Shown: positions 34,210 through 43,525, counted from the stretch's first letter. The stretch: DNA of 64,000 bases from Paenibacillus vini (GCF_018403325.1 NZ_BOSL01000015.1:92710-156709), one strand, 5' to 3'. Numbers and translations: made by a program. The notes: generated from the letters alone by a model not told the origin.

Positions 34210-34250
34210 CAAGCAGAATGCCGCGGCGAAAGCCCGCAAACATTCTGCTC
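34210..34250 (-). terminator. probable terminator of the GT4 gene
   Basis: AGCAGAATG / CATTCTGCT stem with a GC-rich inner part; on the minus strand TGTTTGCTAATTT follows. It is 49 bases beyond the stop at 34299. The T-run is weak. Confidence 0.55.
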
Positions 34251-34298
34251 GATCGGCAACGAGGTGACGCTGCCATAAACATTCATATAAACTTGCAA

Positions 34299-35483
34299 CT
34301 ACTGATATAGTGAAGCGGCGGATGTAACAGGCTCTTTACCCTGTTTGGTCATGAGGCGGACCCATCGGTCAGCCGCATGATGCCAGCGGAAGCGGCTGCG
34401 CGCACTTTCAGCACCGGCAAGGCCCATGCTTCTGCAAAGCTCAGTATTGTCCAGCAGCCGGATGATTGCAGCAGGCAATTCATCATTCAGGCGCTCCGCA
34501 GGCAGCAGCAACCCCGATTGTCCATGCTCAACGACTTCCGGGATACCGCCGGCGCGGGAGGCTATCACGGGTACGCCCGACGCCATGGCTTCCACATTGA
34601 CCAAGCCGAAAGCTTCTTCTTTGCCTGACGGAACGACTACCATATCAGCCAGATTGTAGCAGTCGGCTACCCCGGGATATGGCGTGAACGGCTGAAAAAC
34701 GACATGCTCCGGCCAAGAGTCCGCCAGCGATTTCAAGCTGCGCACATACATGGTTTCCCGCAAGCTTCCATAAAAAGCGCTGCCGACAATTAAAAAGAGA
34801 GCCTCCGGATGTCTTTGGACAACGGCCGGGACTGCTTGAAGCAAGGCATGCACCCCTTTTTCGGGAATCAGCCTTCCTACAAACAGAACCACTTTACGCC
34901 CGTTCCAGCCGTAATCGTGAAGTCTCGCCCGACGCAGCGCTTCGCCTGCGGGGGTCCATCTCGGCACGAAATCCTCCGGACTCACCCCGAGATGATTCAC
35001 CTCCACCGGAACCGAAAGGCCTGGGAAACGTCGCAGCAGCTCCTTGCGCAGAAACTCGCTGTTCACAATGATACCGTCAAGCGTGCGGAGCTTCTCTGAT
35101 CCGCTCCGGTCCGGAAAGTCTCCCGATTGGATAAACGTCGTAGAGTGAAGGGACAAGAACACTTCCGAACCGGGCAACCTCTGCTTGATCCGGTAAGCCA
35201 GAAGAGGCCGATTATGGACATCGACCGCATCGGGCCGCCAGGACCTTAGATGGCGAAGTACCGATGGAAAATAGGAACTCCCGCCCGGCACTCTCAAGCA
35301 GGGAACACCTCCAAGCCCCTCCGGGGAAGCCGGATCCTTCCCGATTCTGCCAAAGATCCGAATATCAAGCCTGTCTGAGGCTAGCGGAACCATCTTTTCA
35401 ATGACACGCTCCACCGAGCTGCTCCTCCCCGAAGGAATCACGAACGATCCTGGGGTGACCACCGCTACTTTACGGAAACTCAC
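34299..35483 (-). CDS. family 4 glycosyltransferase, CotSA-like
   Basis: A 394-residue GT-B enzyme. VVTPGSFVIPSGRSSSVERV holds the N-terminal acceptor loop, VVLFVGRLIPEKGVHALLQA (about 193) opens the donor domain and GKEEAFGLVNVEAMASGVPV (about 284) carries the GT4 Glu pair. Overall design matches CotSA-type glycosyltransferases of Bacillus spore coats; orthology is not proven. GTG at 35483 follows AAGGAGGGAG. A MITE-like element begins 35 bases upstream, so the native promoter has been moved or replaced. Confidence 0.88.
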   Translation of the reverse strand: MSFRKVAVVTPGSFVIPSGRSSSVERVIEKMVPLASDRLDIRIFGRIGKDPASPEGLGGVPCLRVPGGSSYFPSVLRHLRSWRPDAVDVHNRPLLAYRIKQRLPGSEVFLSLHSTTFIQSGDFPDRSGSEKLRTLDGIIVNSEFLRKELLRRFPGLSVPVEVNHLGVSPEDFVPRWTPAGEALRRARLHDYGWNGRKVVLFVGRLIPEKGVHALLQAVPAVVQRHPEALFLIVGSAFYGSLRETMYVRSLKSLADSWPEHVVFQPFTPYPGVADCYNLADMVVVPSGKEEAFGLVNVEAMASGVPVIASRAGGIPEVVEHGQSGLLLPAERLNDELPAAIIRLLDNTELCRSMGLAGAESARSRFRWHHAADRWVRLMTKQGKEPVTSAASLYQ

Positions 35484-35517
35484 GGGAATACTCCCTCCTT
35501 GCCTCCATTTTCTTATA

Positions 35518-35694
35518 GAGGTTGTTCAAAAAGTCATCTTTCCACGACGAAGCTGATCATGATGAGAACTCGGCATCGAATCTTGAATTCAGCCGGGCCT
35601 TCCGTTGCTCACGTACCTCATGTACGCTCCGCTACTCAGCCCCTAGCTTCATCCAACCTTCTTGGTCCTAAAAACCTAACTTTTTGAACACGCA
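35518..35694 (+). mobile_element. 177-bp MITE-like element, copy B
   Basis: Same 177-bp length as copies A and C. It starts GAGGTTGTTCAAAAAGTCA and ends TTTTTGAACACGCA. The flanking direct repeat is CTTATA (35512-35517 and 35695-35700). It stands just upstream of the GT4 gene at 35483, with its GAGGTTG end facing that gene. No transposase. Confidence 0.88.
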
Positions 35695-35972
35695 CTTATA
35701 TTGTAGTTATACGATGCGAGCGTATCCGGTGTGACTTATTTTTTAAAGTGTACGAACATCAAACCATAGTTTTCTCTTAACAATCGCTATAAAAGGCAGG
35801 CACAAAAAAGCCGGAATTCTCCGGCCCGAAGTATGTGGAATTACCCTGCTAAGTCAAATCAGGCTGTTGACTTCCCTCATCCGTCCATGCTGAATCGGGA
35901 CGAACAACATAAATTAAAGGGAGCCACAATAAGGTTAAAGGAGATTACAGACTTGCAGAAGGAGGGAGGAAC
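35695..35972. other. non-coding stretch with orphan minus-strand terminator
   Basis: No gene is seen between copy B of the MITE and the yheC/D-type gene. GCCGGA-ATTC-TCCGGC at 35811-35826, followed on the minus strand by TTTTTTGTGCC, is a good intrinsic terminator but has no minus-strand gene directly before it. It may insulate the locus or be left over from a lost gene. A SigK-like -10 box stands at 35908. Confidence 0.6.
35908..35916 (+). promoter_or_regulatory. possible SigK -10 element before the coat ATP-grasp gene
   Basis: CATAAATTA matches the CATAnnnTA SigK consensus and lies 57 bases before the start codon at 35973. A convincing -35 AC was not found at the right distance. Confidence 0.33.
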
Positions 35973-37076
35973 ATGCCGCCCGATTATGTCGGTATTCTGT
36001 TAAACGCCAAAGCACACCAGGGAGCAGGGAAAGGCAGAACCGGTCAGGAGGCTCTACCCTTCTACGAAGAAGCCGCCGCCCGATACGATCTCAAACCTTG
36101 TTATCTGCGTCTGGATGATATCCATCCCGAATCCGACAAAAGTCTCGTTTACCTGAAAGAAAACGATAGATTCAGGAAAGCGCTCATTGAAACCCCGCCG
36201 GTTATTCATAATCGTGCGATCTATAAAGCCCCGTCCGCGCTGGGGAAAATCCGGGGCCTGCAGCAGCAGGGAATAACCATTTACAATCACAACAACCGGT
36301 ATGGCAAAGATGAAATCCACCGACTGCTGGCTGAGCATCCCCGACTCTCGTATCATCTGCCTGCTTCCCTGCGCGCCACGCCGGGAAATATTGGCCTGAT
36401 GATGCAGCGCTACAGCGACTTGTTGCTCAAACCGGCAAGCGCTTCGGTTGGCCGCGGAATTATGCGCCTGAAGCTGGACAACCGGGGATGGTGCCTGCTC
36501 TACAAGGGACGCCGGACAGTGGACCGGTGGAAGGCGCTCCGTCTTGATAAGCGAACTCCATTACCAATCTGGGTGAAGCGAAGAATCACGCAAATTCCAT
36601 ACTTGATTCAGGAAAGACTGCCCCTGGCTGAAACGGATGGCCGCCCCTTGGACGTCCGCGTAACCGTTCAGCGGGGACTGACCGGAGACTGGGGCGTAAC
36701 GGGGCTATATGCCAAGGTTTCCGCTCCCGGCCGTTTCCTTTCCAATCTTGCCCAGGGAGGCAGCGCTTTTCCGGCAGATTCGTTATTCCGCCGCATATTT
36801 CCGCCATCCACGGCAGCACGCGTCCTTGCGGACAGCCAGACTGTAGCCCTTGCGGCCGCCGCTTACCTGTCCGGCCGGTTGCCTCTGCTCGCCGACCTGG
36901 GCATGGATATCGGAATTACCAATGACGGGCGGATTTACATTATTGAATGCAACGGCAGAGACCAGCGTTACGGATTTCGTAAAGCCGGCATGAACGAAAT
37001 ATGGTTTGACACCTACCAGCAGCCTATGGCTTTTGCCCGCTATTTGCTGCAGCATCATTCAGGCCCTCGCGGATAA
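35973..37076 (+). CDS. YheC/YheD family endospore coat-associated ATP-grasp protein
   Basis: A 367-residue protein of the YheC/YheD group, known in Bacillus as endospore coat-associated proteins with an ATP-grasp fold. PVIHNRAIYKAPSALGKI and ITIYNHNNRYGKDEIHRLL match the family N-terminal region, LLKPASASVGRGIM near 150 is the ATP loop, and IYIIECNGRDQRYGFRKAGM near 335 is the metal and ATP end. GAAGGAGGGAGG precedes the ATG. It stands at the border of the glycosyltransferase block and supports a spore-coat reading of the whole region. Substrate unknown. Confidence 0.88.
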   Translation: MPPDYVGILLNAKAHQGAGKGRTGQEALPFYEEAAARYDLKPCYLRLDDIHPESDKSLVYLKENDRFRKALIETPPVIHNRAIYKAPSALGKIRGLQQQGITIYNHNNRYGKDEIHRLLAEHPRLSYHLPASLRATPGNIGLMMQRYSDLLLKPASASVGRGIMRLKLDNRGWCLLYKGRRTVDRWKALRLDKRTPLPIWVKRRITQIPYLIQERLPLAETDGRPLDVRVTVQRGLTGDWGVTGLYAKVSAPGRFLSNLAQGGSAFPADSLFRRIFPPSTAARVLADSQTVALAAAAYLSGRLPLLADLGMDIGITNDGRIYIIECNGRDQRYGFRKAGMNEIWFDTYQQPMAFARYLLQHHSGPRG

Positions 37077-37146
37077 CTCTGTACAGCAAAAAACACAAGT
37101 CTTACCGGAAAAAGCCCTGACATGGCGAATACATGATGAACGCTTA

Positions 37147-37959
37147 TTACGGATTGGCGGAATACCTGACATCCGCAATGTGAAACAGCGGGAAAACGTC
37201 GCTAAGCATCAGGGCCAATACTACTGCCGCTGCGAATACCGCAGCGGCCAGCGGATCATAGCGCGTGAATAGCGAAGGATAATAGTAGGATCTCCGGCCG
37301 TTCCCGTTGAAAGCCTTCGCCTCCATCGCTACCGCCACGCGATGGGCTCTCCGTATACTCTGGGACAGCAACGGGACCGCGTACATCTTGATGCCGGCAA
37401 ACCATCCCCGCGGCCCTTTCAGACTCCGCGCTCCCCGGATACGGAGGGCGTTCCGCCGGATCAGGAATTCTTCCCAAACCATCGGTAGCAGCCGGATCGA
37501 GGCCATAAAGCTGTACGCATATTTGGGGGGAAGCTTTACTTTCTGCATCAAAGCATAGAACAAATCCACAGAAGATGTCGTGAGAACAAACAACAGCCCC
37601 TCCGACGCAAAGGTTACGGATTTAAACCCGATATGAATGCCGCGGTAGAAGCTTTCCTCCGTAATCCGGATCAACCCCCACTCCCACCACATTTCATCCC
37701 CTTTACCGAAAAGGATCATCGTCGAAGAAGACGATATAAACACCAATCCGAAAGACAGCACGATCAACAACACCTTCCAGAAGGCATATCCGCTTTGCCA
37801 GAACAGCAGCAGCGTGAACATCACCGCCTGGTAGAACATAAAATCAAGCCGATGCGTAAACAAAGCCACGAAAAAGAGCAGGATGACAAGCACCAGTTTA
37901 AGTACCGGATTGGCTCTGTGCATCCATGTCGTAAAGGAAGGATTCAGCCATTTCTTCAT
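37147..37959 (-). CDS. ykoC: ECF transporter transmembrane (EcfT-type) component YkoC
   Basis: A 270-residue integral membrane protein with about five helices (LVLVILLFFVALFTH, LLIVLSFGLVFISSS, LAAAVFAAAVVLALML). SIRLLPMVWEEFLIRRNALRIRGAR holds the Ala-Arg-Gly-type coupling motifs that touch the ATPase subunit. The start at 37959 follows AGAGGT and overlaps the ATPase stop as ATGA. It is the third gene of ykoE-ykoD-ykoC, which in Bacillus imports the thiamine precursor hydroxymethylpyrimidine, and it lies under the TPP riboswitch at 40316-40408. Confidence 0.9.
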   Translation of the reverse strand: MKKWLNPSFTTWMHRANPVLKLVLVILLFFVALFTHRLDFMFYQAVMFTLLLFWQSGYAFWKVLLIVLSFGLVFISSSSTMILFGKGDEMWWEWGLIRITEESFYRGIHIGFKSVTFASEGLLFVLTTSSVDLFYALMQKVKLPPKYAYSFMASIRLLPMVWEEFLIRRNALRIRGARSLKGPRGWFAGIKMYAVPLLSQSIRRAHRVAVAMEAKAFNGNGRRSYYYPSLFTRYDPLAAAVFAAAVVLALMLSDVFPLFHIADVRYSANP

Positions 37960-39560
37960 AGCAATACCTCTACCGCGCCGGTCTCGCACACTTTATGCGG
38001 AAGTGAGGATCCCCGATTCGTATATCCGCAATCGGTCAGGGTCCCCTCTCTGACTTCCCATCGGCGTGTCGCTACCGCTTCCGCAATCTGTTCCTCGTGG
38101 GTTACCATCACGACCGCTGTTCCTCTACGCCGCATTTCCTCGCACAAATTCAAAATAGCAAAAGTGTTCACGGCATCCTGCCCGAACGTCGGCTCGTCAA
38201 GCAGCAGCACCGGTCTCTCCATGACGGCTGCTCCCGCCACGCTCAATCTCCGCTTCTGTCCGAGCGATAATTGATACGGATGACGCAGCTCTAATCCGAC
38301 AAGACCGAACTGGTCCAGCGCATGATCTACTCGCCGCTGAATCTCATCCGAAGAGAACCCTTCTTCTATTAACGAAAAACCGATTTCCCGGTCGACCCGG
38401 TTCTCGACAAACTGAAATTCGGGATTTTGAAAGACGAATCCTATTTTTTTCGACAGCGCCAGGATTTGCCGGGTTCGAGTCTTCTTTCCGCCGAACCGTT
38501 CACCGCATAGAAGATAGCTTCCCTCGGAGGGAAGCAGTCCCATCAGTGCAAGCAGGAGCGAGCTTTTTCCGGCCCCGTTCGGGCCCGTAACCGCAATGAA
38601 ATCCCCGGGGTACACTTCAGCCCGCTCGATCTGAATAACCGTGCGGTCCCCGCGAAAGCCTTGGAACTCGGAAAGTTCGATAACCGGCCGGAGTAATGGT
38701 TCCCCGTCAGTCAGCCGGGTGGGATTGGCCCAAGGCATGATCCCCTTTTCCGCTTCCTGTGCTTGGCCTTCCGATGCCCGAAAACGATCCCAGACGCCGG
38801 GATGCCAGATCCCGTATTCCTCCAATTCCGTTTGGCAGCGGACAAACAACTCCTCCGGAGCCCCTTGCCCCAACAATTGTCCCTGGGGGCCGAACAAGGC
38901 TACCCGATCCACCAGCCCCAGATCAAGCACCTCCTCGATCCGGTGCTCGACAATAATGAGTGTCCTTCCCTCGGCCACCCGGGAAACTGCCTCCCAGATT
39001 TGCCTTCGCCCCTCTGGATCCAACAGAGCGGAAGGCTCGTCAAGCAGCAGTACCTCCGGATCCATCAGCAGAATTGAAGCGAGGGCCAGCCGCTGCTTCA
39101 TTCCCTGGGACAACGAATCAATCGGAAGATGAATCTCCGGCAGATGAAGCCCGACTTGTTCTAGAGCATCTACCATCCGCGGTCGCATTTCCTCTCTTGG
39201 AATTCCCCGATTCTCCAGCACAAAGGCCAGTTCCTCATCAACAAAAGGCATGCAAAACTGAGTATCTGGATCTTGGAACAGCATTCCCCACGATGGGGGA
39301 ATCACTTGCTCCGAGCTCCTCATAGGCACCTCCACTAGCCCCGGAATGATGCCCGCAAGCACCTGCAGCAGCGTTGACTTTCCGCTGCCGCTTGGCCCAA
39401 GCAGCAGCAGTCTTTCTCCGCGTCTGACCGAGAAGGAGAGATCTTTAAACACAAAGGAGTCCGTCTCAGGATATTTGAGACGTAAATCCCGAACCGCCGC
39501 AGCCGTATTGAATTCCGTGTATGTACTTGATGCTGTGGCGTTGTTCCGCAAAAGTTCCAT
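37956..39560 (-). CDS. ykoD: double ABC ATPase of the ECF transporter, YkoD
   Basis: A 534-residue protein with two ABC domains. The first has Walker A GPSGSGKST near 57, signature LSQGMKQRLALAS and Walker B VLLLDEPSALLD; the second has GPNGAGKSS near 325, LSLGQKRRLSVAG and VLLLDEPTFGQD. It powers import by the YkoE/YkoC membrane parts. It is coupled to ykoC by ATGA and follows ykoE by two bases. The ribosome site is modest (GAAGAT), consistent with coupling. Confidence 0.93.
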   Translation of the reverse strand: MELLRNNATASSTYTEFNTAAAVRDLRLKYPETDSFVFKDLSFSVRRGERLLLLGPSGSGKSTLLQVLAGIIPGLVEVPMRSSEQVIPPSWGMLFQDPDTQFCMPFVDEELAFVLENRGIPREEMRPRMVDALEQVGLHLPEIHLPIDSLSQGMKQRLALASILLMDPEVLLLDEPSALLDPEGRRQIWEAVSRVAEGRTLIIVEHRIEEVLDLGLVDRVALFGPQGQLLGQGAPEELFVRCQTELEEYGIWHPGVWDRFRASEGQAQEAEKGIMPWANPTRLTDGEPLLRPVIELSEFQGFRGDRTVIQIERAEVYPGDFIAVTGPNGAGKSSLLLALMGLLPSEGSYLLCGERFGGKKTRTRQILALSKKIGFVFQNPEFQFVENRVDREIGFSLIEEGFSSDEIQRRVDHALDQFGLVGLELRHPYQLSLGQKRRLSVAGAAVMERPVLLLDEPTFGQDAVNTFAILNLCEEMRRRGTAVVMVTHEEQIAEAVATRRWEVREGTLTDCGYTNRGSSLPHKVCETGAVEVLL

Positions 39561-39562
39561 CG

Positions 39563-40195
39563 TTAATCTTCCAATGCGGCGTAATCCTTCGCCGCAACGG
39601 GCCGAAGCAGCGAGGTGACGCCGGTCGCTTCTACCGCCTTAGCCAAAGCATAGGCCAGATAACCGGCAATCAAAGCCGAGCTGACTGCTCGCATCGAGTA
39701 TTTGGCAATGAGCATCCAAGTGCTATAGTCAGCGACGTAACCGTAATAAATATCGGGGATCAGAGAGCCCACGGAGGCGCCGACTCCCGCCAGAGCAGCC
39801 ACGGAGCCGGAAAATTTACGGTACCGGAACAAAGCGAACACGAGCTCAGCTCCTAACCCCTGGAGCACACTGTAAAGCACCAGTTGAATCCCCCATTCGC
39901 TCCCGAACAAAATTTCCACATGGGCCGCCGCAACTTCGGCCAGAACAGCTACACCGGGTTTTCGAATCAGCAGAAAGACGAGGGTTGCAGCAATAAACCA
40001 CATGCCGTAGACCAGTTCGTCCGCTTGAAAGAACAACGGGGAAAACAGCTTGTAGACGGAAGACCAGAAGTGATAGATTACTCCGAGCACAAGCGATACC
40101 AGTATCGTCACCAGAATGTCGCTCAGCTTCAGCCCCCTTCTCTGGGCGGGAATAGGCGCTCCAGGGCGATTTCCTTGATTCAAACTCTCTTGCAT
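39563..40195 (-). CDS. ykoE: ECF substrate-binding component YkoE
   Basis: A 210-residue membrane S-component with about six helices; ILVTILVSLVLGVIYHFWSS and WGIQLVLYSVLQGLGAELVFALFRYR match the YkoE family that binds hydroxymethylpyrimidine or thiamine. AAGGAGG lies seven bases before the ATG. It is the first gene after the TPP riboswitch and its terminator, so the operon is expected to be switched off when thiamine pyrophosphate is plentiful. Confidence 0.92.
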   Translation of the reverse strand: MQESLNQGNRPGAPIPAQRRGLKLSDILVTILVSLVLGVIYHFWSSVYKLFSPLFFQADELVYGMWFIAATLVFLLIRKPGVAVLAEVAAAHVEILFGSEWGIQLVLYSVLQGLGAELVFALFRYRKFSGSVAALAGVGASVGSLIPDIYYGYVADYSTWMLIAKYSMRAVSSALIAGYLAYALAKAVEATGVTSLLRPVAAKDYAALED

Positions 40196-40232
40196 GATAA
40201 ATCCTCCTTTTGACTAAATAGTGGTTTGGACG

Positions 40233-40265
40233 CAAAAAAACCGGCTGAATAAGCTCAGACGGTTG
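40233..40265 (-). terminator. riboswitch-controlled terminator
   Basis: On the minus strand AACCGTCTGA / TCAGCCGGTT pairs around GCTTAT and is followed by seven T. It lies between the TPP aptamer and ykoE and is the likely expression platform. Confidence 0.88.
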
Positions 40266-40315
40266 CTAGGTCCACGGGAGAAAGCATGAGTAATAAACAT
40301 GCATTCCGGAACGTT

Positions 40316-40408
40316 AGATTCTCTACGCTGGCATTATCCAGTTCAGATTAACGGTCTGCAGCGGGTTAAGCTGCCATCTCAGCCTGATTCACTCAAGCCC
40401 CCGTATCC
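40316..40408 (-). promoter_or_regulatory. TPP riboswitch (thi box)
   Basis: On the minus strand the conserved blocks GGGGGCTTG, AGGCTGAGATGGCAG, ACCCGCTG, GACCGTTAATCTGA and CTGGATAATGCCAGCG occur in the order of the thi-box aptamer. A terminator follows, and ykoEDC is the controlled operon. Confidence 0.95.
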
Positions 40409-40570
40409 CTTATGCGATTGGAATAAATATACTCTAGAACCTTCCAAATAATCAAGCAAAAAAACAAGAAGGCACTTTCGCAGTTGATTTCAAGCCTATT
40501 CTATGTCAATATTAGCGGAAGTGGAAAAGGGATTATTGTCCCGTTGATCATGGTGTTAGGGGGATACGAC

Positions 40571-41392
40571 TTGGCCGCAAACTGGATGAAATGGATGACA
40601 GAACTGACCTCCCGAAAGTGGATTTCCAGGCTAATGGGCCGGTTCTCTCATTCGCAAGCGAGCCGCTATTTAATTCCTTGGTTCGCAAAATCATACGGTA
40701 TTCCGCTGCATGAGGCAGAGAAGGAATTGAAAGAATACCGTACGCTAAACCAATTTTTTACGAGAAAACTAAAGAGCGGCATGCGGCCGATTGCTCAGCT
40801 GGAAGGCGGGCTGATCAGTCCGGTCGATGCGCTGATTACTTTTATGGGGGAAATCCGATCGGGTACGATTCTGAATGTCAAAGGCCAGGATTACACCCTG
40901 AAAGATTTGCTTAACCATTCACCGCATGCGCAGACCTATGAGCATGGATACGCCTTTGTCCTTTATCTGAGCCCGACCGACTATCATCGGATTCACGCTC
41001 CCGTAGCCGGTACCTTGGTGGAAAGCGAGCATATTAAAGGCCGTGTGTATCCCGTCAATGATTTCAGCATGCGGAACATGAAATACGTGCTCAGCCGCAA
41101 CGAGAGGTTGATAACCTACATATCGCATGAACGCGGAGAGATTGCCGTGGTCAAGGTCGGAGCGATGAACGTAAGCAGCATCCGCTATACCGACGATCAA
41201 GCCGAGATATGGAATCAAGGCGACGATCTGGCCTACTTCGAATTTGGTTCCACAGTGGTGCTCTTGACCGAGAACGGCACCTTCGAGCCGTCCCCGGAGC
41301 ACGCCATCGGCCAAAAGGTCAAGATGGGCGAACTCCTGGGGCGCTTCTACCCGCCTTCCAAATTACCCGAGGGGCCAGTTACTTTACGGTAA
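40571..41392 (+). CDS. psd: phosphatidylserine decarboxylase proenzyme
   Basis: A 273-residue membrane-associated pyruvoyl enzyme that makes phosphatidylethanolamine. SPVDALITFMG (active-site Asp), YHRIHAPVAGTL (His) and FEFGSTVVLL, where cleavage before Ser creates the pyruvoyl group, are all present. TTG at 40571 is chosen as start because AGGGGG stands seven bases upstream and the resulting length suits the family; a longer frame from TTG 40484 has no ribosome site. It is convergent with the lipoprotein gene, overlapping its end by 14 bases. Confidence 0.92.
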   Translation: MAANWMKWMTELTSRKWISRLMGRFSHSQASRYLIPWFAKSYGIPLHEAEKELKEYRTLNQFFTRKLKSGMRPIAQLEGGLISPVDALITFMGEIRSGTILNVKGQDYTLKDLLNHSPHAQTYEHGYAFVLYLSPTDYHRIHAPVAGTLVESEHIKGRVYPVNDFSMRNMKYVLSRNERLITYISHERGEIAVVKVGAMNVSSIRYTDDQAEIWNQGDDLAYFEFGSTVVLLTENGTFEPSPEHAIGQKVKMGELLGRFYPPSKLPEGPVTLR

Positions 41393-42260
41393 TGGCCCCT
41401 ATGGATGACTTCAGCGACAGAAGCGGACCTCCGTCTCCCCGCTTGCTCTTGCCTTTCGGTGCCCCATCAACCCCGCCGATATCGGCATTCGTTTCCAGAT
41501 CGCAGTTCACCGAATCGGCCAGCGTGGCTTCAATGCTTCCAATATCCGCATTAACATATAAATTCCCGCCGCTCTCCATCCGTCCTATGCTAAGCTCGAT
41601 ACTGCCCGTTGAGGTGTTCACCTTCGATTCACCCGTAATTCCCGCATCCACAATTACAATTCGGCCTACGTCATTATCAACATCATAGCTTCCGCTCAAC
41701 CCGGTAAGAGTGATGTCTCCGACATTGTTGGTCACCCGGAAATCGGTAATATGTTCGGGAAGACCGATCGTGTAATCAATGCTGAACTCGGAATAATTGT
41801 ATTTCTCTTTTGCCCACTCCCAAAGACTTCGGTCCGGATCGTCCTTCGCATGTGTAGATACGATAAGCCCTTCTCCTTCAGGGGTGATGGATACGGCCGC
41901 CTGGTCAAGCACTTCTTGCAGATCAACCTTACGGAAGGTGCTCTTGTGCGCCCAAATCTTCGCTTTTACCGTAACTTCGTTCCCCTTCGTCCCCTGAATA
42001 TCCACATTTCCCACACTGTTATCCAGCGTAAGCTTTGAAGCCGAATCGCCTTGTGCCGAAGCCGAAAGCTCCAGCGTCGTTCCGTTTTCCTTCAGTCTTT
42101 CTACCTGACCGTCGACGGTTTTTTCTACCGTTTGCCCGATCGCCCCTGTCGCCGCTTCGGCGATTTCCTTCGCTTTTTCGTTCGCTCCTGAACAAGCGGT
42201 AAGCATAACCAATACTGCTGTCGCCGCCGCAATCGCTAACGGTTTATATTTTGTATTCAT
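41379..42260 (-). CDS. lipoprotein with DUF4097-type beta repeats
   Basis: A 293-residue exported lipoprotein: positively charged start, hydrophobic stretch and lipobox LTAC with Cys near residue 23. From residue 75 repeated short beta units (NSVGNVDIQG, NNVGDITLTG, TSTGSIELSIG, ADIGSIEATL, SSIGAITVK) form the beta-solenoid pattern of the DUF4097 family. GAGGAGG lies eight bases before the ATG. It probably sits on the outer face of the membrane; family members are linked to envelope-stress systems, but no regulator is adjacent here. Confidence 0.88.
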   Translation of the reverse strand: MNTKYKPLAIAAATAVLVMLTACSGANEKAKEIAEAATGAIGQTVEKTVDGQVERLKENGTTLELSASAQGDSASKLTLDNSVGNVDIQGTKGNEVTVKAKIWAHKSTFRKVDLQEVLDQAAVSITPEGEGLIVSTHAKDDPDRSLWEWAKEKYNYSEFSIDYTIGLPEHITDFRVTNNVGDITLTGLSGSYDVDNDVGRIVIVDAGITGESKVNTSTGSIELSIGRMESGGNLYVNADIGSIEATLADSVNCDLETNADIGGVDGAPKGKSKRGDGGPLLSLKSSIGAITVK

Positions 42261-42739
42261 TCTTTGTCCTCCTCATATGGGGTTCTCTATGTATTCTTGT
42301 GCGCTCATTTAAATCGATGCTACTATCGTATTCCCACGGAGGATAAATGAACACTGGCTGCAGACCAGATTCCTCCTGGACCAAAGTCGGAAGGACAGCC
42401 GCCTCTAAATAACCCCATAAAAAAACAGCCGTCCAGAGCAAGCTCCGATCGACCGTCTTTATCAATCATATCTTATTTGAACACCGGAATCGTAATTCCC
42501 GGCGCATGAAATTAATGTTGGAAATGACATATCATATCCCAGCCAATCGGCTTAAAACCAGGTTTCATCATCCCGGTCGGACCGTCTTGGCCGACGAAAA
42601 CGGTAACGAAAAATACCGCTTCCCGGTACTGAACATGCTCTGCTGCGCATCCGCCGTCTCTTACTCATTGCTGTACACCTCCTCCCGGACCTCGGCTATA
42701 AAAAACAATTACCCGCCAAGAATAAAGGTGAAACAAGAA
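42261..42739. other. intergenic region with possible AraC-gene terminator
   Basis: About 480 bases without a credible gene. Near 42422-42460, minus-strand GAGC / GCTC with GC-rich flanks is followed by seven T and could end the AraC-family gene. The remainder should hold the promoter of the lipoprotein gene; no clear -35/-10 pair was identified. Short open frames here lack ribosome sites. Confidence 0.5.
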
Positions 42740-43525
42740 TCAGCGAATTTCGGACGGACTTTTTCCGGTATACTGCTTGAACTGACGGCTGAAAAAGAAA
42801 ATATCACGGTATCCAAGCGCGTCGGCCACCTCGGTAACGTTCATGCCGGCGTGCAAAAGCAGATGCTGGGCCCGGTCGATCCGGGTCTTGATAATGTAGG
42901 ATTGCACGGATAACCCGATGATTTCCTTGAACTTAATCGAGAAATATCTTGGCGACAATCCGGCACGCGCCGCTAAATCTTCCACTTTATGCGGCAGACC
43001 CGGGTGCTGCGAGCAATAATTCGCCACCTCTTGAATCACTTCGTTCAGTTGATGGCTTACTTTTTTCTCCCGGGGCACTTCCCGTTCTTCCCGTAGTAAA
43101 TAAATCAGCAGCTGCTTTAAAATGAGGCGCGCTTCCTCTTCGGCTCCGTACGCCTTAACCAAAAACAGCCGGACATAACGCGAAAGCATGTATTCAAAAT
43201 CCAGCCTATCCTCCAGCTTCCGGTAAGATGAAGGTACCTCGGTGACAGGCTCGTCGACGTCAAAATGAATATAAGTTAAAACTAGCGGACGCTGCGGATT
43301 ATGCGTAGCGCTCGTATGATCGCCCTTGCGGAACAAAAAACAGCTTCCCGGGCCGACCTGAATGGGTTGATCGTTCAAAACCACCGTACCTTCGCCGCTC
43401 CATACATAGAATAAATCGTAGTTTTGCAGCGCTTTTTCCCGCTTATGCCATTTCCAACCTGGTTCGCATACGATCTTGGCAAAGGCCGGCTTCAAAATGA
43501 ACGAGGACGGGGATATATGGAGCAT
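42740..43525 (-). CDS. AraC family transcriptional regulator
   Basis: A 261-residue regulator. Residues 1-130 form a cupin-like sensor (GPGSCFLFRKGDHTSATHNP, LVLTYIHFDVDEP), and 160-261 carry two helix-turn-helix units: VEDLAARAGLSPRYFSIKFK and VTEVADALGYRDIFFFSRQFK, then TGKSPSEIR. This layout is typical of regulators of sugar use in Paenibacillus. AGGAGG precedes the ATG. A 177-bp MITE lies 24 bases upstream of the start codon, so transcription must cross or begin in it. No target gene is adjacent. Confidence 0.9.
   Translation of the reverse strand: MLHISPSSFILKPAFAKIVCEPGWKWHKREKALQNYDLFYVWSGEGTVVLNDQPIQVGPGSCFLFRKGDHTSATHNPQRPLVLTYIHFDVDEPVTEVPSSYRKLEDRLDFEYMLSRYVRLFLVKAYGAEEEARLILKQLLIYLLREEREVPREKKVSHQLNEVIQEVANYCSQHPGLPHKVEDLAARAGLSPRYFSIKFKEIIGLSVQSYIIKTRIDRAQHLLLHAGMNVTEVADALGYRDIFFFSRQFKQYTGKSPSEIR

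Noticed and set aside
35499-35687. 62-codon frame within MITE copy B
   Set aside because: Copies A and C do not keep a conserved peptide and there is no ribosome site; the element looks non-coding.
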